From: Aeromicrobium sp.
Lineage (GTDB): Bacteria; Actinomycetota; Actinomycetes; Propionibacteriales; Nocardioidaceae
Reading direction: 5' to 3'
Length of the DNA: 64,000 nt
Assembly (NCBI RefSeq): GCF_023146395.1
Contig: NZ_JAGLCD010000008.1
Span: 1-64,000 of the forward strand
Under the pieces are notes generated by a model. It was given only the letters and a program-made list of their open reading frames with translations. It had not been told where the DNA came from and did no database searches. Positions 12,180-20,684 of the stretch are shown here, one piece after another. How positions within the stretch are numbered: the stretch's first letter is position 1; the number at the start of each line of letters is the position of its first letter. Position numbers and translations under genes: made by a program.

Positions 12180-13558
12180 CGGACGGCCACCTCAGCTCCT
12201 TCGTACATCGTGCCCAGCAGGAGCGGTGCGAGGTCCGAGCTCGTCGACGGATCGAGACCGACGCTGCTCGTGACGAGGGTGTCGAGCATCGTCCACTCGT
12301 TCGCCACACCGGTGCGGTCGGCGCTGCCGGCGGGCGTGCCGTCAGCGCTGAAGAACTTGCCGTGGGGCGACTTCACACCCACGAGCTGGTAGAGCTCGGC
12401 CGCGCGGGGCGGACCCGGGTAGGGAGTCTCCTGGGGGAAGAGGTTGACCCCTTCGGCGAGCTGGTCGAGCTGCAGACAGGTCGGCTCGACGAGCGACGCG
12501 TTCTCGGCCGAGTTGGCCTCCTCGTAGGAGATGACCGGCTTTTCGTCGAGCGTGTACGGCGTCGGCATGCCGCCGCGAGTGGTCTCCGGGATGCCCGGCG
12601 TGATGATCTCCAGGTTGATATGGAGCGCGCCCCCGCGGAACAGACTGTCGAGTCGCGGCACGACCGTATCGAGTGCCGCCAGGAAGCACGGGAACGTGAC
12701 CGAGTAGCGACCGGCCTGGTACAGACCACGCCGGCTGTTCGCGTTCAGGTCGATCAGGTCCTGGCCGCTCGTGGCGAAGAAGGTCGTGAGCGTGTTGGCG
12801 AGCGTCGTGGTGCTGGCCAGGAAGGACGTGAGCTGCGCGTCCTTCTCGACGATCGTGTTGCCGGTGACCACGGAGTTCTCGAGCACGCGCGCCAGGTCGG
12901 GCAGGGCCGCCGCGTAGACGTCGGACACCTCGCCGAGCGCGATGAGGTCGTCGACGGCCAGCGGGATGTCGGGGTTGATCTCGGTCAGGTACGCGTTGAG
13001 CTGGACCAGCGTGTCGCCGAGCTGCTCGCCCCGCCCCTCGAGCGCGGACGACACCGCGGTCAGCGTGTTGGAGAGATCGGCGGGCTCGACGGCCTCGAGG
13101 AGTCCGTAGAGGTTGTTGAGCACCTCTTCGAGCTCGATCGGCACCTCAGCCTTGGTGATGACGTCACCGGCCTCGAGCGAGTCCGTCGAGGTGATCGCCG
13201 GCGGGATGAGCGCGACGAACTTCTCACCGAACAGGGTCTTCGGGAGGATCTGGGCCGTGACACCCGCGGGGATGTCGCCGATGAGGTCCGGGTCCAGGCC
13301 GAGCGTGAGCTCGACGCCGTCGTCGGTGACCTTCTGGTCGGTGACCTCACCCACGATCATGCCGCGCAGCTTGACGTCGGCGGCCTGGGGCAGCTGGGAA
13401 CCGGTCTTGCTGGTCTTCAGCGTGACGTCGTCGGTGCTGACGAACGTCTTGTTGAAGAAGGCGAAGGTGAGCCAGACGAAGAACAGCAGCATCGCGAGGA
13501 AGCCGATGCCTAGGATCTTCTTGACGGAGGGACGGTCGAGGGCAGCGGTACGAGGCAT
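12176..13558 (-). CDS. MCE family protein, MceA position
   Basis: Encodes 460 residues and is the first mce gene after the two permeases. The N-terminus is basic, then a membrane helix (about 15-35), then the MCE domain (VTLKTSKTGSQLPQAADVKL, RGMIVGEV, GEKFVALIPP). A long helical region and a C-terminal domain with Cys residues and many prolines follow. The start is 6 bases after the stop of the second YrbE permease. The substrate cannot be told from sequence; mycobacterial relatives import fatty acids or sterols. Confidence 0.93.
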   Translation of the reverse strand: MPRTAALDRPSVKKILGIGFLAMLLFFVWLTFAFFNKTFVSTDDVTLKTSKTGSQLPQAADVKLRGMIVGEVTDQKVTDDGVELTLGLDPDLIGDIPAGVTAQILPKTLFGEKFVALIPPAITSTDSLEAGDVITKAEVPIELEEVLNNLYGLLEAVEPADLSNTLTAVSSALEGRGEQLGDTLVQLNAYLTEINPDIPLAVDDLIALGEVSDVYAAALPDLARVLENSVVTGNTIVEKDAQLTSFLASTTTLANTLTTFFATSGQDLIDLNANSRRGLYQAGRYSVTFPCFLAALDTVVPRLDSLFRGGALHINLEIITPGIPETTRGGMPTPYTLDEKPVISYEEANSAENASLVEPTCLQLDQLAEGVNLFPQETPYPGPPRAAELYQLVGVKSPHGKFFSADGTPAGSADRTGVANEWTMLDTLVTSSVGLDPSTSSDLAPLLLGTMYEGAEVAVR

Positions 13559-13564
13559 CGCGGT

Positions 13565-14410
13565 TCACCCGGCCAATCTGACGGTGACGGTCGTGCCCCA
13601 GATGGCCATCGAGGCCAGCAGGTCGACGACGTTCACGGCGACGATCGAGGTACGGACGGCCAGGCCCACGGCCACGCCCACGCCGGCAGGGCCGCCGGAG
13701 GCGTAGTAGCCGTAGTAGCAGTGGATCAGGATCACGACGACCGCGAAGATCAGCACCTTCGCGAACGACCACAACACGTCGGTGGGTGGCAGGAAGGTGT
13801 TGAAGTAGTGGTCGTACGTGCCGGTGCTCTGGCCGTAGATCTGGGTCACAGTCAGTCGTGTCGCGAAGTACGACGACAACAGGCCGACCATGTAGAGCGG
13901 GACGACGGCGATGAGGCCGGCGATGACCCGCGTCGTGACGAGGTACGGCAGCGACGGCACGGCCATGACCTCGAGCGCGTCGACCTCCTCGGAGATCCGC
14001 ATGGCGCCCAGCTGCGCCGTGAAGCCGCAGCCCACGGTGGCGGCGAGCGCGATGCCGGCCACGATCGGGGCGATCTCGCGGGTGTTGAAGTACGCCGACA
14101 CGAAACCGGAGAGCGCCGAGGTGCCCAGCTGGTCGAGGGCCGCGTAGCCCTGGATGCCGACCTCGGTGCCCGTGAAGAAGCACATCGCCGTGATGACGCC
14201 GACGGTGCCGCCCACCAGGGCCAGCGAGCCGGAGCCGAAGGTGACCTCGGCGAGCAGCCGCACGATCTCCTTGGAGTAGTTCTTGATCGCGCGCGGCACG
14301 TTGGCGATGACGCGGATGTAGAACGCCATCTGGCGTCCCATGTCGTCGAGGGCGCCGGACGGTTTCGAGGCCGCGGCGGAGACGCGTGAGCCGAGAGTCT
14401 TGTTCGCCAT
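13565..14410 (-). CDS. Mce transporter permease, YrbEB type (MlaE family)
   Basis: Encodes 281 residues of an MlaE/YrbE integral membrane permease. The ATG shares one base with the stop of the first permease (TGATG). Several membrane helices are visible, together with the family signature near EEVDALEVMAVPSLPYLV, which includes the cytoplasmic EQ-loop-like segment that contacts the ATPase. Two such permeases with one ATPase dimer form the inner-membrane core on which the six Mce proteins sit. Confidence 0.95.
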   Translation of the reverse strand: MANKTLGSRVSAAASKPSGALDDMGRQMAFYIRVIANVPRAIKNYSKEIVRLLAEVTFGSGSLALVGGTVGVITAMCFFTGTEVGIQGYAALDQLGTSALSGFVSAYFNTREIAPIVAGIALAATVGCGFTAQLGAMRISEEVDALEVMAVPSLPYLVTTRVIAGLIAVVPLYMVGLLSSYFATRLTVTQIYGQSTGTYDHYFNTFLPPTDVLWSFAKVLIFAVVVILIHCYYGYYASGGPAGVGVAVGLAVRTSIVAVNVVDLLASMAIWGTTVTVRLAG

Positions 14411-15186
14411 CACATTCCCTTCGGCGGGACGAGCTGCAGGTACAGCGCGGAGATGACGAAGTTCACGACGAACAGGAGCGTGAAGGTGATGACGACGGCC
14501 TCGTTGACCGCATCGCCCACGCCCTTCGGCCCGCCCTTGGCGTTCATGCCTTTGTACGACGCCACGATCGCGGCCAGGAATCCGAAGACGAGGGCCTTGG
14601 CCATGCCTTGGTAGATGTCCGGCAGCTGGGCGAGCGCCGTGAACGACGCGACATAGGCGCCCGGGGTGCCGTCCTGGAGGAGCACGTTGAAGACGTAGCC
14701 GCCGGCGACACCGACGATGCTGACGAGGCTGTTGAGGAAGACCGCGATCATCATGCACGCCAGGACGCGCGGCACGACGAGGCGCTGGATCGGGTCGATG
14801 CCCAGCACCATCATCGCGTCGAGCTCCTCGCGGATCTTGCGCGAGCCGAAGTCGGCCGCGATGGCCGATCCTGCGGCGCCGGCGATCAGCAGGGCCGTGG
14901 CGATCGGCCCGGCCTCACGGATGACGGCGAGGACCGCGGCGGAACCCGTGAACGACTGCGCGCCGAACTGCTTGATGAGTCCACCCACCTGCAGCGCGAT
15001 GACCGCGCCGAACGGGATGGCCACGAGCGCCGTGGGGACGATCGTGACCCGGACGATGAACCAGGACTGGAGCAGGAACTCCCGCAGCTGGAACGGCCGG
15101 CGGAACAGTGCCACCAGCACGTCCATCATGAACGCGAACAGGCCACCAGCGACGCGCGCCGGGCCCGTGACGACCGAGATGCTCAC
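14410..15186 (-). CDS. Mce transporter permease, YrbEA type (MlaE family)
   Basis: Encodes 258 residues. I chose the GTG that overlaps the ATPase stop (GTGA); longer in-frame reading runs into the ATPase gene. It has the MlaE-family helices and the signature FGSRKIREELDAMMVLGIDP. With the downstream YrbEB protein it forms the permease pair of the Mce importer. The gene order ATPase, YrbEA, YrbEB, MceA-F, Mas is the canonical actinobacterial one. Confidence 0.95.
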   Translation of the reverse strand: MSISVVTGPARVAGGLFAFMMDVLVALFRRPFQLREFLLQSWFIVRVTIVPTALVAIPFGAVIALQVGGLIKQFGAQSFTGSAAVLAVIREAGPIATALLIAGAAGSAIAADFGSRKIREELDAMMVLGIDPIQRLVVPRVLACMMIAVFLNSLVSIVGVAGGYVFNVLLQDGTPGAYVASFTALAQLPDIYQGMAKALVFGFLAAIVASYKGMNAKGGPKGVGDAVNEAVVITFTLLFVVNFVISALYLQLVPPKGM

Positions 15187-16142
15187 GCACCGCCACCCGT
15201 CGGAACCGGAGCCTCGGACTCGAAGGAGCCGGGGGGTGGGGTGACCCCGTTGTCGCGGCACCACGCGCCCGGCTCACGCTGGGCCCGGCGCGGACGACCA
15301 TCCGACGGGGACAGCTGCTCCGGGATCGGCGGCAGCGGCGGCATCTCGATGCCCGACTCCGAGGCGAGCTCGTCGGCGTCCTTCTCCTCGCTCATGCCGA
15401 TCGGACCGACCCGCTGGGCGTTGAGGAACTGCGCCACGACCGGCTCGGTCGAGCTCAGCAGCATCTCGCGCGGACCGAACATCGCCAGATGCTTGTGATA
15501 CAGCAGACCGATGTTGTCCGGCACCGTGCGGGCGGTGTTGATGTCGTGCGTCACGATCAGGAACGTCGCATCGATCTGCGCGTTCAGGTCGATGAACAGC
15601 TGATTGATGTACGCCGTGCGCACCGGGTCCAGACCCGAGTCCGGCTCGTCGATCAACAAGATCTCCGGCTCCAGCACCAACGCCCGAGCCAAACCCGCAC
15701 GCTTGCGCATACCACCGGAGATCTCACCGGGAAGCTTGTTCTCGGCCCCCGTCAGACCCACCAGCTCCATCTTGTCCATCACGACCTGACGGATCTCGGA
15801 CTCCGACTTCTTCGTGTGCTCCCGCAACGGAAACGCCACGTTGTCGTACAGGTCCATCGACCCGAACATCGCCCCGTCCTGGAACAACACCCCGAAGAGC
15901 TTGCGGATCTCGTACAGATCCTTCTCCGAACAGTTCGCGATGTCGGTGCCCTCGATCCACACATGCCCCTTGTCAGGCTTCAGCAGACCGATGATCGTCT
16001 TCAGGAACACCGACTTGCCCGTGCCCGACGGGCCGAGCATCACCGAGATCTCACCCGCAGGCAGCGACAACGTGACGTCGTTCCAGATCATCTGCGACCC
16101 GAACTTCTTCGTCAGGCCCTCGACCTTGACCTCAACACCCAC
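15183..16142 (-). CDS. mkl: Mce transporter ATPase (Mkl/MlaF type)
   Basis: Encodes a 319-residue ABC ATPase that powers the Mce lipid importer. The GTG start is preceded by GAGGAGG. Walker A is GPSGTGKS, the signature is ISGGMRKRAGLARAL and Walker B is EILLIDEPDSGLDP, followed by the switch His in IVTHD. The last 80 residues are an acidic/Pro-rich tail ending PVPTGGGA. In M. tuberculosis the homologue mkl also lies between rplL and rpoB, but there the other mce genes are elsewhere. Confidence 0.95.
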   Translation of the reverse strand: MGVEVKVEGLTKKFGSQMIWNDVTLSLPAGEISVMLGPSGTGKSVFLKTIIGLLKPDKGHVWIEGTDIANCSEKDLYEIRKLFGVLFQDGAMFGSMDLYDNVAFPLREHTKKSESEIRQVVMDKMELVGLTGAENKLPGEISGGMRKRAGLARALVLEPEILLIDEPDSGLDPVRTAYINQLFIDLNAQIDATFLIVTHDINTARTVPDNIGLLYHKHLAMFGPREMLLSSTEPVVAQFLNAQRVGPIGMSEEKDADELASESGIEMPPLPPIPEQLSPSDGRPRRAQREPGAWCRDNGVTPPPGSFESEAPVPTGGGA

Positions 16143-16319
16143 GGTGTCCTCCTCGTTCGACCGACATCCACCACAGGGGCGACGGATCCAGGTCATCGTA
16201 GTGCAGTGTGACCGGGCGCACAGGACAACGAGGCCGCCTGACGCGAAGTTACGTCGCGGGATCGTCACTGCGAGTTACCGATCGCTGGGCGACTGTAACC
16301 GACGACACAGGCGAGCACC

Positions 16320-16355
16320 AAAAAGCGCGGCGTCCCGCCGTGCGGGGCGCCGCGC
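16320..16355 (-). terminator. Intrinsic terminator with T5, distal to rplL
   Basis: On the minus strand a 12-bp stem (gcgcggcgcccc with gggacgccgcgc, one G-T pair) is followed directly by TTTTT. It lies 95-130 bases beyond the rplL stop and upstream of mkl. Together with the hairpin at 16392-16425 it separates the rplJL transcript from the Mce operon. Confidence 0.85.
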
Positions 16356-16391
16356 CGGAGCCCGCCGGACCGGGCCGGACCACGCATGACA

Positions 16392-16425
16392 AAGGCGCTC
16401 CTCCCGCACGCGGGAGGAGCGCCTT
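16392..16425 (-). terminator. Terminator hairpin directly after rplL
   Basis: The inverted repeat aaggcgctcctcccgc / gcgggaggagcgcctt forms a 15-16-bp stem with a very small loop, and TTTG follows on the minus strand. It begins 25 bases after the rplL stop codon. It is the first of two tandem terminators. The interval 16143-16319 beyond them should hold the Mce operon promoter; I could not single one out. Confidence 0.85.
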
Positions 16426-16449
16426 CAGCAGTGTGCTGGTGTCAGCAGG

Positions 16450-16845
16450 TCACTTGAGCGTGACGCTGGCGCCGGCGGCCTCGAGGGCCTCCTTCGCCTT
16501 GTCAGCGGTCTCCTTGTTGACCTTCTCCAGGACCGGCTTGGGCGCGCCCTCGACGAGATCCTTGGCCTCCTTCAGGCCGAGGCTCGTGAGCGTGCGCACC
16601 TCCTTGATGACCTGGATCTTCTTGTCGCCGGCCGACTCCAGGACGACGTCGAACTCGTCCTGCTCAGCGGCGGCGTCGTCGCCACCGGCAGCGGCGCCAC
16701 CGGCCGCGGGGGCGGCAGCGACGGCGACCGGAGCGGCCGCGGTGACCTCGAAGGTCTCCTCGAAGGCCTTCACGAACTCGCTGAGCTCGATGAGGGTCAG
16801 TTCCTTGAATGCATCCAACAGCTCGTCAGTGCTGAGCTTCGCCAT
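16450..16845 (-). CDS. rplL: 50S ribosomal protein L7/L12
   Basis: Encodes 131 residues of the ribosomal stalk protein that recruits translation GTPases. The N-terminal dimerisation segment ([20 protein letters not shown]), the Ala/Gly-rich hinge (about 36-58) and the C-terminal domain ([20 protein letters not shown], ending GASVTLK) are all present. It lies 64 bases after rplJ in the same transcript and is followed by two terminators. Confidence 0.98.
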   Translation of the reverse strand: MAKLSTDELLDAFKELTLIELSEFVKAFEETFEVTAAAPVAVAAAPAAGGAAAGGDDAAAEQDEFDVVLESAGDKKIQVIKEVRTLTSLGLKEAKDLVEGAPKPVLEKVNKETADKAKEALEAAGASVTLK

Positions 16846-16909
16846 GGGGGGCGTCCTTTCCTACAGATGAGACCCCGAGGGCGGGGTCCCGATGGGTGAT
16901 CGGGGCGGT

Positions 16910-17533
16910 TCAGCCCTCGGGGGTCGCGTCGTCGGTCGCGGCCTCGGGGGCCGCTTCCTCGGTCGCCGGGGTGGTGTCGGCGTCGGCCGCGACTGCGGCA
17001 GGCGCCTCGGCCGGGCTCTCCTCGGCCTTCTTCGCCTCGAGGGCTGCCACGAGGCGAGCCGTCTGGGCGAGCGGAGCGTTGAAGAGCGAGACCGCGTTCT
17101 GCAGGCTGCCCTTCATCGCGCCGGCCATCTTCGCGAGGAGGACCTCGCGCGACTCGAGGTCGGCCAGCTTCTTGATCTCGTCAGCGCTGAGCTGCTTCCC
17201 GTCGAGGAAGCCGCCCTTGATGACGAGGGGGGTGTTCGCCTTCGCGAAGTCGCGCAGACCCTTGGCCGTCTCGACCGGATCGCCCGAGATGAAGGCGATG
17301 GCGGTCGGACCGGTGAGGAGGGCGTCATCGATCTCGACGCCGGCCTCCTTGGCCGCGATCTTGGTCAGCGTGTTCTTGGCGACGGCATAGCTCGCCGTCT
17401 CACCGAGGAGGCGCCGCAGTTCCTGCAGCTGCTTGACGGTGAGACCGCGGTACTCGGTGAGCACAGCGCCGTTGGACTCGCGGAAGTTCTCCGCGAGCTC
17501 AGCGACCGCTGCAGCCTTGTCCGGGCGTGCCAT
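16910..17533 (-). CDS. rplJ: 50S ribosomal protein L10
   Basis: Encodes 207 residues of the stalk base protein that binds 23S rRNA and L7/L12 dimers. The ATG start gives [20 protein letters not shown]. The RNA-binding motif region ([18 protein letters not shown]) and the C-terminal L12-binding helix are present. Beyond the helix there is an extended acidic Ala/Glu/Pro-rich tail of about 35 residues. Expression is probably autoregulated through the leader immediately upstream. Confidence 0.98.
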   Translation of the reverse strand: MARPDKAAAVAELAENFRESNGAVLTEYRGLTVKQLQELRRLLGETASYAVAKNTLTKIAAKEAGVEIDDALLTGPTAIAFISGDPVETAKGLRDFAKANTPLVIKGGFLDGKQLSADEIKKLADLESREVLLAKMAGAMKGSLQNAVSLFNAPLAQTARLVAALEAKKAEESPAEAPAAVAADADTTPATEEAAPEAATDDATPEG

Positions 17534-17583
17534 GGGTCTCCTTCCAGCACATGTCAGTACCGAGGACCAGGTGAAGGGCCATG

Positions 17584-17616
17584 AAAAATGCGCCCCGCGC
17601 GAGGCACGGAGCGCAT
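17584..17616 (-). terminator. Intrinsic attenuator in the rplJ leader
   Basis: On the minus strand a 13-bp stem runs from ATGCGCTCCGTGC to GCGCGGGGCGCAT with a 3-base loop. TTTTT follows directly. It ends 50 bases before the rplJ start, so it acts before the coding region. Its place downstream of the L10-leader-like segment fits control by premature termination when L10 is in excess. The hairpin and T-run are seen; the regulation is inferred. Confidence 0.85.
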
Positions 17617-17740
17617 GGAAGCACGAGCTCTGCACCTGCGTGGGCCGCCACCAGGATCTCTCCTGGGGCACTTCGGGCGATCCGGGTGGATCACCGACCG
17701 ACGGTCTTCGGCGGTGCCACTCTACGTCGCTGGGCCCCCC
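17617..17740 (-). ncRNA. Ribosomal protein L10 leader (putative)
   Basis: The minus-strand RNA upstream of the attenuator contains GAAGACCGTCGGTCGG, which resembles the L10(L12)4 binding element of actinobacterial rplJ leaders. A CCAGGAGAGATCCTGG hairpin follows, then the attenuator. L10 binding would favour the terminator. The exact 5' end is not defined. A covariance search with the L10-leader model would decide it. Confidence 0.65.
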
Positions 17741-17836
17741 GGACCAAATCGGGCCTCAGGCGGCGTCGGCCGAGGCCGAGCGTCGTGACGAGGTGACCGA
17801 CGCCAGCGGGGTCGTCGAGTTCTGCGGGTCGGGCCC

Positions 17837-17970
17837 GGGCGGTGGATTCGCCACCCTTGTGTGGTCGCACCAGCACGGGGCGGTGGAACTACCACCTTCT
17901 GGGGCGTCATACGGTGGATGATCCACCGCCCACGCGGTGATCGTCACCATTCGGTGGTGAATCCACCGCC
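17837..17970. repeat. Cluster of 17-bp CGGTG-N7-CACCG inverted repeats, upstream of rplJ leader
   Basis: The rplA-rplJ interval holds at least four short palindromes of the form CGGTG-N7-CACC(G): at about 17839, 17880, 17912-17928 and 17952-17968, with a fifth degenerate copy between the last two. Cores differ but start with purines and end in pyrimidines. There is no reading frame here. The same motif recurs at 25045-25113, and 55-bp relatives occur near 36.0 and 37.1 kb. Function is unknown; see findings. Confidence 0.8.
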
Positions 17971-18049
17971 TTCGGCCCAGACCGCGGCAGGACGCACGAG
18001 GGCCCGGCACCGCAGACGCGGTGCCGGGCCCTCGGGGCGAACGCGGGGC

Positions 18050-18766
18050 TCAGGCCTCGGTGTCGCTCGCGAAGTTGCGCGTGCGCGACGGGTCGACCCC
18101 GATACCGGGGCCGTTCGTCGTGGAGATCGTGACCTTCTTGACGTAGCGGCCCTTCGAGCTGGACGGCTTGAGACGCAGGATCTCCTCCAGCGCGGCGCCG
18201 TAGTTCTCAGCGAGCTGCTCGGCCGAGAAGGAGGCCTTGCCGATCACGAAGTGCAGGTTGGCGTGGCGGTCGACGCGGAACTCGATCTTGCCGCCCTTGA
18301 TGTCGCCGACGGCCTTGGCGACATCGGTCGTGACGGTGCCGGTCTTGGGGTTCGGCATCAGGTTGCGCGGGCCGAGGACGCGGCCGAGACGACCGACCTT
18401 GCCCATCATGTCGGGCGTCGCGACGACGGCGTCGAAGTCGAGCCAGCCCTCGTTGATCTTGTCGACGAGCTCGTCGGCGCCGACGTGGTCGGCGCCGGCC
18501 TCACGCGCGGCGTCGGCGTTGGCGCCGGTGGCGAAGACCAGGACCCGGGAGGTCTTGCCGGTGCCGTGCGGCAGGTTGACGGTGCCGCGCACCATCTGGT
18601 CGGCCTTGCGCGGGTCGACACCCAGGCGGACGGCGACGTCCACGGTGGAGTCGTACTTCGTGCTGCCGGACTCCTTGGCGAGCGTCGTCGCCTGGAGCGG
18701 GGTGTGGAGCGTGTCCTTGTCGAACTTCTCGGCGACCGCGCGGTACGCCTTGCTGTGTTGTGCCAT
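18050..18766 (-). CDS. rplA: 50S ribosomal protein L1
   Basis: Encodes 238 residues of the L1-stalk protein, which binds 23S rRNA and assists E-site tRNA release. The start gives [20 protein letters not shown], and the signature region [20 protein letters not shown] is present. It follows rplK in the same operon. The spacer between the two genes carries a GGTTTCGATACG-type repeat. Downstream is a 500-base non-coding interval with palindromes and the L10 leader. Confidence 0.98.
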   Translation of the reverse strand: MAQHSKAYRAVAEKFDKDTLHTPLQATTLAKESGSTKYDSTVDVAVRLGVDPRKADQMVRGTVNLPHGTGKTSRVLVFATGANADAAREAGADHVGADELVDKINEGWLDFDAVVATPDMMGKVGRLGRVLGPRNLMPNPKTGTVTTDVAKAVGDIKGGKIEFRVDRHANLHFVIGKASFSAEQLAENYGAALEEILRLKPSSSKGRYVKKVTISTTNGPGIGVDPSRTRNFASDTEA

Positions 18767-18819
18767 GGCTTCTTTCCTTGGTGTGCCAGGTGTGGTGCGG
18801 GTCCAGCGGACCCTCCCAC

Positions 18820-18862
18820 GGTTTCGATACGCCCTGCTCGTTCCTCGCAGGGCACTCAACCA
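18820..18862. repeat. Dispersed intergenic repeat, copy 1 (rplK-rplA spacer)
   Basis: Reads ggtttcgatacgccctgctc then gttcctcgcagggcactcaa and cc. The ends are similar to the copy at 19364-19402, while the internal stem (CCCTGC...GCAGGG) differs by compensating changes. Repeats of this shape are, from memory, abundant between genes in Nocardioides, Aeromicrobium and relatives. It can fold as a hairpin on either strand. Confidence 0.8.
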
Positions 18863-18881
18863 CCGGGTGGTGGTGTGAGGA

Positions 18882-19313
18882 TCAGCCCTCGACCGTGACG
18901 CCCATGGAGCGGGCGGTGCCCTCGACGATCTTGGCCGCGGCCTCGAGGTCGGTGGCGTTCAGGTCGGGGAGCTTGGTCGTGGCGATCTCACGGACCTGGG
19001 CGGCGGAGATCTTGCCGACCTTGTCGGTGTGCGGCGTGGCCGAGCCCTTCTGCAGGCCGGCGGCCTTCTTGATCAGCTCGGCAGCCGGCGGCGTCTTGGT
19101 GACGAAGGTGAACGAACGGTCCTCGTAGATCGTGATCTCGACGGGGATGACGTTGCCGCGCATGGACTCCGTGGCGGCGTTGTACGCCTTGCAGAACTCC
19201 ATGATGTTGACGCCGGTCGGGCCGAGCGCGGTGCCGACGGGCGGCGCCGGGTTGGCCTGGCCGGCCTGCAGCTGCACCTTGACGACAGCGGTGACCTTCT
19301 TCTTGGGAGGCAT
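18882..19313 (-). CDS. rplK: 50S ribosomal protein L11
   Basis: Encodes 143 residues of the L11 protein, which forms the GTPase-associated centre with 23S rRNA. The start gives [20 protein letters not shown], and the proline-rich N-terminal hinge ([20 protein letters not shown]) and the RNA-binding C-terminal domain are present. It lies between nusG and rplA, the standard actinobacterial order. A repeat and two palindromes fill the spacer from nusG. Confidence 0.98.
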   Translation of the reverse strand: MPPKKKVTAVVKVQLQAGQANPAPPVGTALGPTGVNIMEFCKAYNAATESMRGNVIPVEITIYEDRSFTFVTKTPPAAELIKKAAGLQKGSATPHTDKVGKISAAQVREIATTKLPDLNATDLEAAAKIVEGTARSMGVTVEG

Positions 19314-19363
19314 GGTGGTGGGTCCTTGTGTTCTCTGTGGTGGTGCGGGGATTGAGTCGCGGC

Positions 19364-19402
19364 GGTTTCGATACGCCGCTCGTACCTCGCGGCTACTCAA
19401 CC
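19364..19402. repeat. Dispersed intergenic repeat, copy 2 (nusG-rplK spacer)
   Basis: Reads ggtttcgatacgccgctcgt then acctcgcggctactcaacc. The terminal sequences GGTTTCGATACGCC and ACTCAACC match copy 1 at 18820-18862. The GCCGC...GCGGC arms pair. Both copies therefore sit inside one ribosomal-protein transcript, in the same orientation. Confidence 0.85.
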
Positions 19403-19404
19403 TC

Positions 19405-19440
19405 GATCACTGCGTGATCGACTTTGATCACTGCGTGATC
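19405..19440. repeat. Two identical 15-bp palindromes at the nusG stop codon
   Basis: The sequence GATCACTGCGTGATC occurs twice, at 19405-19419 and 19426-19440, separated by six bases. On the minus strand the first-transcribed copy begins inside the nusG stop codon (TGATCACG...). Each unit can form a 6-bp stem with a 3-base loop. It lies next to the dispersed repeat at 19364. Confidence 0.9.
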
Positions 19441-20230
19441 AAACCTTCTGGATCTGGGTGAAGCTCAGCTCGACCGGGGTCTCGCGACCGAAGATCTCGA
19501 CCAGCGCCTTGACGCGCTGGGCGTCGACGTTGATCTCGGTGATGGTCGCGTGCAGCGTCGCGAACGGTCCGTCGACGACCATGACGGAGTCACCCGTCTG
19601 GAAGTCCGCGAACTCGACCTTCGGGGCCTTCGTGGGCTGCTTGTCGGAGGTCTCGTCGGACGCCGTGGCGGCGACCTCGGCCTCCACCGCCGGGGCGAGC
19701 ATCTGCTCGACCTCGGCGAGGCTCAGCGGAACCGGCTGGTGGGCGTTGCCCACGAATCCGGTGACCGACGGCGTGTGGCGGACGACGCCCCACGACTCGT
19801 CGGTGAGGTCCATGCGGACCAGGACGTAGCCGGGCAGGACGGTGCGCTTGACGAGCTTGCGCTGACCGTTCTTGATCTCGGCAACCTCCTCGGTGGGCAC
19901 GACGACCTCGAAGATGTCGTCCTCGGCGTTGAGCGAGGTGATGCGGTTCTCGATGTTGGCCTTGACCCGCTTCTCCATGCCCGAGTACGTGTGCACGACG
20001 TACCAGTCGCCGATCTGGCTGTAGAGACGGTCGCGGAACTCCTGGAGCGGGTCGGAGGGAGCCTCCTCGGCGTCCTCGACCTCCTCGGCCTCGTCGGTCG
20101 CCTCGTCCGCGGGGACGGTGCCGTCGTCGGCAGCGTCGTCCGCGGTGTCGGCGACCACGCCCTCGGCGTCGACCTCGGGGACGTCGTGCTCCTGCACGTC
20201 GCCCGTCGTCATGTCTTCGCTCTCACTCAC
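19439..20230 (-). CDS. nusG: Transcription termination/antitermination factor NusG
   Basis: Encodes 263 residues. An acidic N-terminal extension of about 65 residues is typical of actinobacterial NusG. The NGN domain follows ([39 protein letters not shown]), then an Ala/Glu-rich linker and the C-terminal KOW domain ([20 protein letters not shown]). The GTG start lies 13 bases after secE. NusG binds RNA polymerase and couples it to Rho or ribosomes. Confidence 0.97.
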   Translation of the reverse strand: MSESEDMTTGDVQEHDVPEVDAEGVVADTADDAADDGTVPADEATDEAEEVEDAEEAPSDPLQEFRDRLYSQIGDWYVVHTYSGMEKRVKANIENRITSLNAEDDIFEVVVPTEEVAEIKNGQRKLVKRTVLPGYVLVRMDLTDESWGVVRHTPSVTGFVGNAHQPVPLSLAEVEQMLAPAVEAEVAATASDETSDKQPTKAPKVEFADFQTGDSVMVVDGPFATLHATITEINVDAQRVKALVEIFGRETPVELSFTQIQKV

Positions 20231-20243
20231 GTGAATTCTCGTC

Positions 20244-20471
20244 CTAACCGAAGATCTTGAACATCAGCTGACCGAACCCGAAGTCGAGTCCGGCCACGAT
20301 CGCCATCATCACGAGCACGAACACGAGCACGACGACGAAGTACTGCGCGACCATGGGGCGCGTGGGCCACACGACCTTGCGCAGCTCGGCGATCACCTGA
20401 CGGATGAAGGTCGCCGGGGAGGTACGGGCCTGCGCGGTGGGCGTCCGGCCGTCCTTGTCGCGATTGCTCAC
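20244..20471 (-). CDS. secE: Preprotein translocase subunit SecE
   Basis: Encodes a 75-residue single-span SecE. The conserved amphipathic segment [20 protein letters not shown] precedes one membrane helix (about 45-67). It stabilises SecY in the Sec translocon. The GTG start and the position between tRNA-Trp and nusG are typical of actinobacteria. Confidence 0.97.
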   Translation of the reverse strand: MSNRDKDGRTPTAQARTSPATFIRQVIAELRKVVWPTRPMVAQYFVVVLVFVLVMMAIVAGLDFGFGQLMFKIFG

Positions 20472-20611
20472 GATGCTCCTTCGTCAGTGGTCATGTGGGG
20501 GCTCGGGATGGGGATCCGGTGGCACCGGCGGTGCCACCGTGACGAGCGAACCAGCGCCCGTCTCGGTTTCGTACGTGGTGTCACGATGCGTCAGGCGTCG
20601 TGCGTACTGGG

Positions 20612-20684
20612 CACGGCACGAGGGACTTGAACCCCCAACCTTCGGTTTTGGAGACCGATGCTCTGCCAGTTGAGCTAGTGCCGT
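20612..20684 (-). tRNA. tRNA-Trp (CCA)
   Basis: A 73-base cloverleaf on the minus strand. The acceptor arms ACGGCAC and GTGCCGT pair over 7 bp. The D arm is TAGCTCAACTGGCAGAGCA, the anticodon loop is CTCCAAA (anticodon CCA) and the T arm is GGGGGTTCAAGTCCCTC. CCA is not encoded in full. It precedes secE, the usual place of tRNA-Trp in actinobacteria. Confidence 0.97.

Noticed and set aside
17837-17970. Palindrome cluster as a CRISPR array or attachment site
   Set aside because: Unit spacing is irregular and no integrase or Cas gene is near.
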